From NCBI GenBank assembly GCA_016200035.1, contig JACQFM010000155.1, positions 1 to 5,137 of the forward strand: a stretch of DNA of 5,137 nt. Direction: 5' to 3'. Shown in pieces: positions 1-5,021 of this stretch. The translations under genes were made by a program, and so were the position numbers. This DNA is from Nitrososphaerota archaeon (GTDB taxonomy: Archaea > Thermoproteota > Nitrososphaeria > Nitrososphaerales > Nitrosopumilaceae). Position 1 is the first letter of the stretch. The number at the start of each line of letters is the position of its first letter. The notes beneath the pieces are model-generated. The model ran no database searches, was not told the DNA's origin, and was given only the letters and a program-made list of their open reading frames with translations.

Positions 1-241
1 AATTGCCTCCAAAAGCCTTCCTCTTAACTGTGAGACGACATCCAACAAGTGTACTATAGCTTGAAAGAAATGTCTGAAACCCAACTCCTATTCCCATGCC
101 CACGATTATTGGTGAGTTTAGCTGAAAGGCTGCTCTTATTGCATCAAGTGGTGGCAGTGCGGGAGTGGTAATTGTTACTATGACAAGATAGGCTGCAATG
201 GTTATGGTACCAAATAAAATTCCTTTAGAGATTGGTTTCAA
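1..241 (-). CDS. Predicted integral membrane protein, C-terminus cut by window edge
   Basis: Reading leftward from a TTG at 241, 80 codons stay open to the window edge, so only the N-terminal part is visible. The peptide begins (M)KPISKGILFG and has two hydrophobic spans: residues about 7-25 and about 44-66 (glycine-rich, GMGIGVGFQ). A basic stretch, GCRLTVKRKAFGGN, follows at the edge. The TTG lies 4 nt after the DUF3179 stop, and an AAGGT ribosome-binding sequence (249-253) inside the end of DUF3179 sits 7 nt before it. This points to translational coupling in one transcript. The frame is also open upstream into the DUF3179 gene, so an overlapping earlier start (for example TTG at 283) is possible. 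The two-span start followed by a basic CR.. loop reminds me of multi-span membrane proteins of ammonia-oxidising archaea, but I cannot assign a function. The coding call rests on a full-length open frame, a coherent membrane pattern and operon position. Confidence 0.72.
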   Translation of the reverse strand, partial: MKPISKGILFGTITIAAYLVIVTITTPALPPLDAIRAAFQLNSPIIVGMGIGVGFQTFLSSYSTLVGCRLTVKRKAFGGN

Positions 242-245
242 ATTA

Positions 246-1409
246 TTAACCTTGGTAAATTTCCGTACTAGGATGGAATGCAACCCATTCAAACCAAAAA
301 CCTGGATTTAACGTAAGCCTATCAAGCTGTCTACCCTTTAGTGGACCAGCTACGGCCTGACCTTCAAAACTCCATTCCGAATTTGTTTGCTTGTCGATTA
401 TCTTATCATCAGAAAAAGTAAATTCTAAGGATTTTCCATCAACTTCTCTATCGAAAGCCCTTGCCATCTTTGGATAAAGTGATGCAAGCAAAATTTTCTT
501 ATCATTTATTTTGTCATTGATTAGTTTTGATGATTCAAGATCCGCTAGCTTGTATGCCTTATAAGAGTTGGAATACTCTAAACCTAAAATAATCTCTTTT
601 GGACCCAGTCTATCATCTTTGTTGGTCACAGGGAATATGATTTGGGGATTTGTGTAATAATCTCCATAAGGGTCAGAACCATATGCCCTTTGGAAGCCAG
701 TATCAGTTGTTAATACCAAAGATTCTGGATATAATGACTTCCAGTCCTTCCATCTTGCCACATCAAATGTAATTTTTTTAAGCTCAAATCCAGCCAGTTC
801 TCCTGTTATTGATCTGCCAAGAGCTTGACTCCAGTAAGAACCAGTGTATCTATCATACATCACAAGATTGCTATTGTATAATTTCCCTGATGTGCCAAAC
901 TCTACCTCAGTTCCATTTATTGTTCTGTCAAAAACCTGAGTTGTAAAACACAAAGGACAGTAAGTTACTGTTACCGGCGTATCACCTATTTTGTCATTTA
1001 CGATCTCATGCCAGACTAGAATAAAAAGTGGATAGGCTTTCTTTTCTCCATTGATATTCAAGCCTATCACAAGATCATCATCTTTTAGAAACTGTGCTTT
1101 GGAGGCTTGCACAAATTTTGGATGATCAATAGATGGTATACCATCCTTTGGAGGTCCGCCACCAACAATCTTCTCAAGAGGCACTATATGCTTGATCCCG
1201 TTTGTGATAAGGATAGTATCTTCTGAGGCAATCTCTGTTCTCTTGTTATCAAGAGGATGAGATGTATTTGCATAAATCAGAATTATCGATATCGAAATTG
1301 CAGCAATGGTTGCTATGACATAAACAGTTTTTAACACAGCATAAAGCTCACAGGAAATGTTAAAAGATTTGTTCCAAATCACATCCAAAATTTTATCAAA
1401 CCGGTTCAA
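246..1409 (-). CDS. DUF3179 domain protein, membrane-anchored
   Basis: This 387-aa protein matches the DUF3179 family in length and signatures. An N-terminal hydrophobic segment (residues about 29-48) predicts a membrane anchor or uncleaved signal, leaving the bulk outside the cytoplasm. Family hallmarks are AYPLFILVWHEIVND (about 125-139), the TVTYCPLC block with Cys151 and Cys154, FDR at 160-162, GTSGKLYNSNLVMYDR (about 172-187) followed by GSYW, and a C-terminal FWFEWVAFHP (371-380). The biochemical role of DUF3179 is unknown. The conserved CxxC in a probable extracytoplasmic domain suggests metal or redox chemistry, which is inference. The start is uncertain. TTG at 1409 is the most upstream option before an in-frame stop and has no Shine-Dalgarno. 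TTG at 1388, GTG at 1382 or GTG at 1337 would still keep the anchor, and a later start would fit better with the AT-rich promoter-like bases at 1414-1422. It is the first gene of a probable operon with the downstream membrane protein. Confidence 0.93.
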   Translation of the reverse strand: MNRFDKILDVIWNKSFNISCELYAVLKTVYVIATIAAISISIILIYANTSHPLDNKRTEIASEDTILITNGIKHIVPLEKIVGGGPPKDGIPSIDHPKFVQASKAQFLKDDDLVIGLNINGEKKAYPLFILVWHEIVNDKIGDTPVTVTYCPLCFTTQVFDRTINGTEVEFGTSGKLYNSNLVMYDRYTGSYWSQALGRSITGELAGFELKKITFDVARWKDWKSLYPESLVLTTDTGFQRAYGSDPYGDYYTNPQIIFPVTNKDDRLGPKEIILGLEYSNSYKAYKLADLESSKLINDKINDKKILLASLYPKMARAFDREVDGKSLEFTFSDDKIIDKQTNSEWSFEGQAVAGPLKGRQLDRLTLNPGFWFEWVAFHPSTEIYQG

Positions 1410-1466
1410 AATGAAAATTTAACAGTTCAAGTTAATGCTTTAGTAATCATAACGCGGTAGATAGAT
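1410..1466. promoter_or_regulatory. Divergent promoter region of DUF3179 and CARF-HTH genes
   Basis: These 57 nt must hold both promoters. On the plus strand, TTTAGTAATC (1439-1448) lies about 24 nt before the GTG at 1467, where an archaeal TATA box for a leaderless transcript would sit; no Shine-Dalgarno precedes that GTG. On the minus strand, the AT-rich TTAAATTTT (1422-1414) could serve DUF3179 if translation starts downstream of 1409. The most distinctive element is the near-palindrome at 1418-1433. TATA assignments are weak; the divergent arrangement itself is clear. Confidence 0.5.
1418..1433. promoter_or_regulatory. Operator-like near-palindrome, copy 1
   Basis: TTTAAC-A-GTTCAA plus GTT on the right is identical at 15 of 16 positions to the sequence at 3153-3168 upstream of the Met-rich membrane protein gene. 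One arm differs by a single base from a perfect 6-1-6 inverted repeat. It lies between two divergent genes, one of which encodes a winged-helix regulator, so it is a natural candidate binding site. Function is inferred from position and symmetry only. Confidence 0.45.
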
Positions 1467-2120
1467 GTGGTACAGCAGACTCTACAGATAGCTACCTTTG
1501 GACAGGATAAAGAAGGGATCTTGGCTGGCTTGCGCAATTTTCCTATTCACAAGCTTATTCTTTTACACTACGAGTCTGATAAAAAAGAGGCAGAAGAGTT
1601 TTCTCGGAATATTCGCAGCACCCTAGGAATTCCAATCTCCATTAGAGTAATCGCACAGCCAGACATAATAAGAAACGCCATGCAACATGTTGCGGAAATA
1701 ATAAAATCTGAGAAGGATAACTTTGAACAGATCCTCATTAACGTAAGTGCTGGTGATAAAATGATTGGATGTGCTGCCCTTTCTTGCGCCTTTGTAAACG
1801 GTATCAAGGCTTTTGGAACAACTCCTGATGGAAAACCTATGCTGTTACCTATTCTGAAATTAAGCTATAATGAAATAATTTCTGATGCAAAGATTAAGAT
1901 CCTTGAAGCAATTGACAGAACTGGTGGCGTCATTGAAAGCCTTGAGGAGTTGACAAAGATTACCGGTTTTGGCAAGCCTCTCCTGAGTTATCATATACAT
2001 GGCACCAACGAATCAAAAGGACTGGTAGACTTGGGCCTTGTTGATTCTGAGAGACTAGAAAGGGGGAGGTCAAAAATTACATTAAACACTTTAGGCAAGA
2101 TGTTAGTCCCAACAAAATGA
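1467..2120 (+). CDS. CARF-like sensor domain / winged-HTH transcriptional regulator
   Basis: This 217-aa soluble protein has an N-terminal Rossmann-like domain (about 5-130) and a C-terminal winged helix-turn-helix (about 140-217). Its layout resembles Csa3 and the HFX_2341/DUF6293-type regulators. The clearest CARF feature is ILINVSAGDKMIGCAALSCAF (89-109), where N92-V-S-A-G-D-K98 occupies the place of the NxSGGTK ligand-binding motif. The C-terminal part, AKIKILEAID ... SLEELTKITG ... LLSYHI ... SKGLVDLGLV ... RSKITLNTLGKML, reads as a helical HTH followed by a wing. Characterised CARF domains bind cyclic oligoadenylates or related nucleotides; whether this one does is unknown, and there is no CRISPR array or cas gene here. 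The start is GTG at 1467, forced by an in-frame TAG at 1458; an ATG at 1465 is in another frame and stops after eight codons. It is divergent from DUF3179 and convergent with thioredoxin, 18 nt apart. Confidence 0.85.
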   Translation: MVQQTLQIATFGQDKEGILAGLRNFPIHKLILLHYESDKKEAEEFSRNIRSTLGIPISIRVIAQPDIIRNAMQHVAEIIKSEKDNFEQILINVSAGDKMIGCAALSCAFVNGIKAFGTTPDGKPMLLPILKLSYNEIISDAKIKILEAIDRTGGVIESLEELTKITGFGKPLLSYHIHGTNESKGLVDLGLVDSERLERGRSKITLNTLGKMLVPTK

Positions 2121-2138
2121 TTTCTTTTGGAAAAATTA

Positions 2139-2492
2139 TTAGATTTTAGCTATCGTTTCAGCTATGAATCTTTCTATGTTAGCTTTTGATTGAGCTCCGA
2201 TAGTAGTTCTTACAACTTTGCCATCTTTGAATATGACAAGGGTGGGAATACTTTGTATGTTTTGGGAGGCAGCAAGTGACGGGTTTTCATCTAAATTAAC
2301 CTTGACAAATTTGATATCGAACTTTCTCTCCTTGGCAATTTCGTCTACTGCTGGACCTACCATTCTACATGGACCACACCAAGGCGCCCAAAAGTCTACA
2401 AAGACGGGGATTTTTGCGTCAGCGATCTCGCTTTGCCAGTCATTTTCTGTTATTTCTTTTACTTTGTTTTCTTCCTTGTAGCTTGATCCCAA
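2139..2492 (-). CDS. trxA: Thioredoxin
   Basis: This 117-aa single-domain thioredoxin is probably cytoplasmic, since no signal peptide or membrane segment is seen. It would reduce protein disulfides via WCGPC (W38, C39-C42). Other fold landmarks are VFVDFWAPW (30-38, with the buried Asp33), FVKVNLDENP (62-71), the cis-proline loop SIPTL (81-85, Pro83) and IFKDGK (87-92). Length is normal for the family plus about ten extra charged N-terminal residues. Translation must begin at TTG 2492: there is no other ATG, GTG or TTG before the active site, an in-frame stop lies directly upstream, and AAGGTGA (2498-2504) sits 5 nt before the TTG. That stop is the end of the Met-rich membrane protein gene, so the two are cotranscribed, tightly coupled and in the same frame. 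The family identification is secure; the partner is not known. A link to the membrane protein or the neighbouring Cys-rich proteins is inferred from position. Confidence 0.97.
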   Translation of the reverse strand: MGSSYKEENKVKEITENDWQSEIADAKIPVFVDFWAPWCGPCRMVGPAVDEIAKERKFDIKFVKVNLDENPSLAASQNIQSIPTLVIFKDGKVVRTTIGAQSKANIERFIAETIAKI

Positions 2493-3095
2493 TTAACTCA
2501 CCTTGCATGCTCCCTTATGTGATTCAAATTCTTTTTTTGTCATTTGTGCTTTGCAACGTGGACAAGTCACCTTTCGTGTTAAAATAGCCGATACCACAGT
2601 TCCCAGCACTGCACCATATATGAGATGTGAAATGGCTGAACCAGCTAACAGCATTGGTTGCATCCCTTGCAATTGTTTCATAATCATATCCTGCGGTGCA
2701 TTTGGATTCATCATTATCATCATTTTCATCATTGTTGGCGGAAAGATTACCATCATCATTGGCAAGAATAAGACTACGAATGCTATTATACCAGTTGCAA
2801 GTCCAAGGCCGATACCTTTTTTGAAACCTGAAATCATCAGTGCTGAAGCATTAACTACAGCACCAAAGATTAGTCCTATTACTATACTTGCTATAAAATG
2901 AAATCCAATTCCTACCATTGCGGCCGATTCTGGTGCTTGCCCCATTGCCATACCCACTAGCTTTGGGAAGAGATCTGGCGGCAGATTCAGCATCGACATC
3001 ATTGCCATCATAGGAGCTAACATGGCTATACCGCCAACTATTCCTCCTATCGTACCTGCGCCAATCGCCTTTTTAGTTGAGTATATTACGTACAT
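2493..3095 (-). CDS. Met-rich integral membrane protein with C-terminal C2HC zinc-finger-like tail
   Basis: This 200-aa protein has about four hydrophobic spans: residues about 12-36, 58-84, 93-118 and 146-172. Methionine is strikingly frequent (25 residues, 12.5%), clustered in MLAPMMAMMSML (25-36) and in 113-148 (PMMMVIFPP, TMMKMMIMMN, DMIMKQLQGMQPM). After the last span, the basic TRK leads into a tail with C178-x2-C181-x11-H193-x3-C197, the spacing of a zinc finger with Cys as fourth ligand. The positive-inside rule puts this tail on the cytoplasmic side. The glycine/alanine-rich first spans recall small DUF-type membrane proteins; I do not recognise a specific family. Met-rich segments often bind Cu(I), so a copper or thiol role is a hypothesis only, because Met is also common in membrane helices. 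The start is ATG 3095 with no evident Shine-Dalgarno, consistent with a leaderless transcript. The stop TAA abuts the TTG start of thioredoxin. Confidence 0.88.
   Translation of the reverse strand: MYVIYSTKKAIGAGTIGGIVGGIAMLAPMMAMMSMLNLPPDLFPKLVGMAMGQAPESAAMVGIGFHFIASIVIGLIFGAVVNASALMISGFKKGIGLGLATGIIAFVVLFLPMMMVIFPPTMMKMMIMMNPNAPQDMIMKQLQGMQPMLLAGSAISHLIYGAVLGTVVSAILTRKVTCPRCKAQMTKKEFESHKGACKVS
2498..2504 (-). promoter_or_regulatory. Ribosome-binding site that decides the thioredoxin TTG start
   Basis: AAGGTGA on the minus strand lies inside the last codons of the membrane protein gene, 5 nt before the TTG at 2492. It fits the archaeal Shine-Dalgarno consensus (core GGTGA). It supports re-initiation at TTG immediately after the upstream stop codon. 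Confidence 0.7.
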
Positions 3096-3194
3096 AAAGT
3101 TGGTTTAAGCAAAGTTGTTATTAGAAATAACCTTGAATCTTCTAGGCTGAATTTGAACAGTTCAAGTTGAATATGGTATAACCTTGCTCTTCTT
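3096..3194. promoter_or_regulatory. Promoter region of the Met-rich membrane protein / thioredoxin unit
   Basis: This 99-nt gap is dense in symmetric sequence. GTTATT-AGA-AATAAC (3117-3131) is a perfect 6-3-6 inverted repeat centred 29 nt before the ATG at 3095, where the TATA box of a leaderless transcript belongs; on the minus strand it reads TTATTTCTAATAA. AAAGTTG occurs twice (3096-3102 and 3111-3117). TTGAAC-A-GTTCAA lies further upstream at 3153-3165. No Shine-Dalgarno precedes the ATG. The layout suggests a regulated promoter that separates this unit from the zinc-finger genes upstream. Confidence 0.5.
3153..3168. promoter_or_regulatory. Operator-like perfect palindrome, copy 2
   Basis: TTGAAC-A-GTTCAA (3153-3165) is a perfect 6-1-6 inverted repeat, about 60 nt upstream of the ATG at 3095. 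It is followed by GTT, as in copy 1. Perfect short-spacer palindromes of this size suit a dimeric winged-helix regulator. The partly matching copies at 1418-1430 and 3596-3608 make it more than a lone chance palindrome. Confidence 0.5.
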
Positions 3195-3371
3195 TTACGA
3201 CTCTGCCCAATTTGTCCCGCACTTGGTACACGTTCCCCGAATTCCATTATAACGTGGTTCCCAAAAAACTTCAATCTCGCTGTTACAAACAGGGCATTCA
3301 GATTTGCAGTGATCATCATAATTTTTATGCAGTAACTTTTTTTCAGACTCTGAAATGAATTGTATTTTCAT
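3195..3371 (-). CDS. Small zinc-ribbon protein, 58 aa
   Basis: Translation from ATG 3371 to TAA 3195 gives MKIQFISESEKKLLHKNYDD, then HCKSECPVCNSEIEVFW, ending in TCTKCGTNWAES. Two CxxC knuckles, C26-PV-C29 and C48-TK-C51, are separated by 18 residues with aromatic and basic residues between; this is a typical zinc ribbon. H21 and C22 are additional possible ligands. The ATG lies 2 nt after the stop of the C2H2 protein gene, and AGGT just upstream (within the agg-taa stop region) can act as ribosome-binding site, so the two genes are co-translated from one mRNA. A longer open frame (3086-3319, same strand) overlaps it but has no recognisable protein. Zinc ribbons of this size serve in nucleic-acid or protein binding; the target here is unknown. 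Confidence rests on the four-Cys pattern and operon spacing. Confidence 0.82.
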   Translation of the reverse strand: MKIQFISESEKKLLHKNYDDHCKSECPVCNSEIEVFWEPRYNGIRGTCTKCGTNWAES

Positions 3372-3373
3372 TT

Positions 3374-3559
3374 TTACCTGATTCTTCTAAATAGCTTTAC
3401 AAGCCTACTAATTGCCATGTCAATAGGGCAAGACTCACAGTATATTTCTGGGGCATGATCATTTTGATGCTCCATCAACTTTTGCTCTGATACAAATTCA
3501 GCGCTACATTTACTACATTTGAATTTCTCGTTTTGTTTTTCATTTCCGTGAATTTCCAT
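3374..3559 (-). CDS. Small C2H2 zinc-finger protein, 61 aa
   Basis: Residues 13-35 form a textbook classical zinc finger: F13-K-C15-x2-C18-x3-F22-x5-L28-x2-H31-x3-H35, with both hydrophobic core positions present. It is followed by a second Cys pair, C41-ES-C44, and a basic amphipathic C-terminus (SRLVKLFRRIR), which could contact nucleic acid or membrane. The protein is cytoplasmic by appearance. ATG 3559 is preceded by a strong TATA box at 3582-3588 and no Shine-Dalgarno, the arrangement of a leaderless archaeal transcript, so this gene heads a two-gene unit with the zinc ribbon. Such single-finger proteins occur in archaea, mostly without known function. DNA or RNA binding is the usual guess; a single finger alone normally binds weakly, so a protein-interaction or regulatory role is equally possible. 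Confidence 0.87.
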   Translation of the reverse strand: MEIHGNEKQNEKFKCSKCSAEFVSEQKLMEHQNDHAPEIYCESCPIDMAISRLVKLFRRIR

Positions 3560-3580
3560 GATTTGATGTGGTCAATCAAA

Positions 3581-3608
3581 GATATAAACACAATCTGTAA
3601 CGGTTCAA
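3581..3608 (-). promoter_or_regulatory. Promoter of the C2H2 / zinc-ribbon unit, with operator-like copy 3
   Basis: On the minus strand TTTATATC (3588-3581) is the best TATA box in the window. Its centre lies about 26 nt from the ATG at 3559, so transcription should begin at or next to the start codon. Seven nt upstream of the TATA box, TGTAACGGTTCAA (plus strand 3596-3608) matches the palindrome at 3153-3165 at 10 of 13 positions, with the GTTCAA half intact. Confidence 0.6.
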
Positions 3609-3630
3609 TTTTTGATTGTTAGGCTTTTCA

Positions 3631-3685
3631 CAAAGTTACAGCAACTTTGGTTAATCTGGTAAAGATTTGGAAAAATGCTTATGTA
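3631..3685 (+). promoter_or_regulatory. Promoter region of the secreted protein gene with an inverted repeat
   Basis: TTATGTA (3679-3685) is a TATA-like box centred about 28 nt before the ATG at 3710, preceded by an A-rich GAAAAATG resembling a BRE. Upstream, CAAAGTT-ACAGC-AACTTTG (3631-3649) is a perfect 7-5-7 inverted repeat. Its right arm continues as CAACTTTGGTTAA (3642-3654), matching 12 of 13 bases at 3117-3105 on the minus strand, just upstream of the membrane protein ATG. Leaderless translation is likely; only a weak GTGA (3700-3703) precedes the ATG. Confidence 0.5.
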
Positions 3686-3709
3686 ACTGCTAAAGACATG
3701 TGACACTCA

Positions 3710-4957
3710 ATGAATCATAAACTCAAATACTTGGGATTATTGGCTATAATCCCCGTCTTTACGGTCGCATTGACATCTAATTCTATGGCATTTGCATTAA
3801 GCAAATATGAGAACCCAGATAATCATATCACTGCCCAATATAAGCAGGGTCTGGTGTGCGGCAACAAATTATGCTCCCAGGGAGGTGTGTCATTGATTAA
3901 GCAAAAGATTACAACTGTGCCTAAACCAGGACCTAAGGGAACAAAAGCACCAACAACACCTGCACAGGATTTAGGCTCTGTCTTGAGACTATCTGATGCA
4001 AACCTTCCTTTGGTAATGCCATTGGTTAGAGGATTGTATGATGGCAAAGATGTCTTTTACATATCAACAGAAGCATCAGACTCCGATGTGGCAACGCTCC
4101 TTACAAAATTCACCAACTTTCCAGTAACTTTTGCACCAGCACTTGCAAAGACACCAGATAAGGGCCTTGCAAACATCTTTGTATTCAAAAACGGTGTCAA
4201 TGGTGTAGGAGTCTTGGGCTTTCAGCCAAATGTCGTTGATTCCATACCAGGGCAATCAAAATACAGCGCATTATGGAAAATTAACTTTGTAGAGTGGAAA
4301 GATTCTGCAACTGCAAAGGTCCTTGGCTCAGATGATGAGATTGCAGATGCGCAGACAAAAGGTCAGGTAACTGTTACTCCAACAAACGTGGTTGTAAACT
4401 GCCCAATAGTACAGTGGGGTGGCGATAAGGAAAATACTATACCTGCAGGTCATATGAAAATAAAGGAGAGCTCTGTGCTCACAGATACTACACCATACGG
4501 AGGAGGTCAGGTGCTAAACATTGATACGCAGAAAATGCAGGTAACATTTGTAGCTCACCGAGGATTTGGTTCCGATGGTTCCACAATTTACTACATCGTT
4601 ACTGACGCATCCATGCAGGATCCATCAAACATGATGGGCGTTACTTTTGCAAACAAAACTGCAGCTCTTATTGTATCTAGTGCGTCTTCAGACTTGTTCC
4701 AGTTTACAAACGGAATCCAAGGAACCGGACCCATGGGCTTCCAAGCAGGTATTGGAAGTACAAAGCCTGGCGATGTAGCCTACAGTCCAATTTGGAGAAT
4801 ATCCATGATATCATGGAACGATGCGTCAAGTGCATCTGTGTTGGAAAACACGCACGATATAACAAGCCACAGCGACAAGATAAAGGTCACACCGGCAGGA
4901 ATGGTAGTAAACTGTCCCTTCATTAATGCAAATACCGTCTATACACACATGAAGTAA
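3710..4957 (+). CDS. Secreted protein with two tandem repeat domains
   Basis: This 415-aa protein has a Sec-type signal peptide: basic NHKLK, hydrophobic core about 6-22, probable cleavage after SMAFA near 29. A short segment with C50-GNKL-C55 follows, then a proline/lysine/threonine-rich linker (about 69-85), then two homologous domains. Domain 1 (about 100-236) and domain 2 (about 277-407) share the same order of motifs: FYISTEASD / YYIVTDAS; FKNGVNGVGVLGFQP / FTNGIQGTGPMGFQA; SALWKINFVEWKDSATAKVL / SPIWRISMISWNDASSASVL; VTVTPTNVVVNCPI / IKVTPAGMVVNCPF. Each ends in a single Cys (C231, C402) in an NCP motif. No transmembrane anchor or PEFG-type sorting tail is seen at the C-terminus. The type resembles secreted proteins I associate with ammonia-oxidising archaea; no function is known to me. 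The conserved Cys next to a beta-rich repeat could bind a metal or form a disulfide, which is speculation. It is monocistronic, with its own TATA box and a T-rich terminator. Confidence 0.9.
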   Translation: MNHKLKYLGLLAIIPVFTVALTSNSMAFALSKYENPDNHITAQYKQGLVCGNKLCSQGGVSLIKQKITTVPKPGPKGTKAPTTPAQDLGSVLRLSDANLPLVMPLVRGLYDGKDVFYISTEASDSDVATLLTKFTNFPVTFAPALAKTPDKGLANIFVFKNGVNGVGVLGFQPNVVDSIPGQSKYSALWKINFVEWKDSATAKVLGSDDEIADAQTKGQVTVTPTNVVVNCPIVQWGGDKENTIPAGHMKIKESSVLTDTTPYGGGQVLNIDTQKMQVTFVAHRGFGSDGSTIYYIVTDASMQDPSNMMGVTFANKTAALIVSSASSDLFQFTNGIQGTGPMGFQAGIGSTKPGDVAYSPIWRISMISWNDASSASVLENTHDITSHSDKIKVTPAGMVVNCPFINANTVYTHMK

Positions 4958-5021
4958 TCTCTTCTTTTTTTATTTTTGTAAAATTTTTTTTGAATTAATA
5001 GAATTCAAATTTGATTTTTTT
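4958..5021 (+). terminator. T-rich termination region with hairpin
   Basis: Immediately after the TAA at 4955-4957 comes a pyrimidine run, TCTCTTCTTTTTTTATTTTTG (4958-4978), the usual archaeal termination signal. A second T8 run follows at 4984-4991. Then an 8-bp inverted repeat TTTGAATT / AATTCAAA (4989-4996 and 5002-5009, loop AATAG) is followed by T7 at 5015-5021. Three successive T tracts suggest efficient or staged termination of the secreted protein mRNA. Confidence 0.7.

Noticed and set aside
1397..1410. AACCGGTTCAA next to the DUF3179 start, containing GTTCAA
   Set aside because: The left arm does not match TTGAAC at the required spacing; it may be coding sequence for the first codons, so it was not counted as an operator copy.
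1723..1730. TTGAACAG, matching the first eight bases of the palindrome, inside the CARF-HTH gene
   Set aside because: It lacks the second half-site and lies within conserved coding sequence, so chance is the better explanation.
1568..1807. 79-codon open frame on the minus strand
   Set aside because: It is antisense to the CARF-HTH gene, which has clear domain motifs; no independent signals.
2218..2587. Two overlapping plus-strand open frames
   Set aside because: Both are antisense to thioredoxin, whose identity is certain.
2503..2901. 132-codon open frame on the plus strand
   Set aside because: It is antisense to the Met-rich membrane protein; its Ile-rich runs are simply the complement of Met (ATG/CAT) codons.
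3086..3319. 77-codon open frame on the minus strand
   Set aside because: It overlaps the zinc-ribbon gene in another frame, runs through the promoter region and into the start of the membrane protein gene, and has no recognisable composition or domain.
3823..4047. 74-codon open frame on the minus strand
   Set aside because: It is antisense to the N-terminal part of the secreted protein and shows no promoter or domain.
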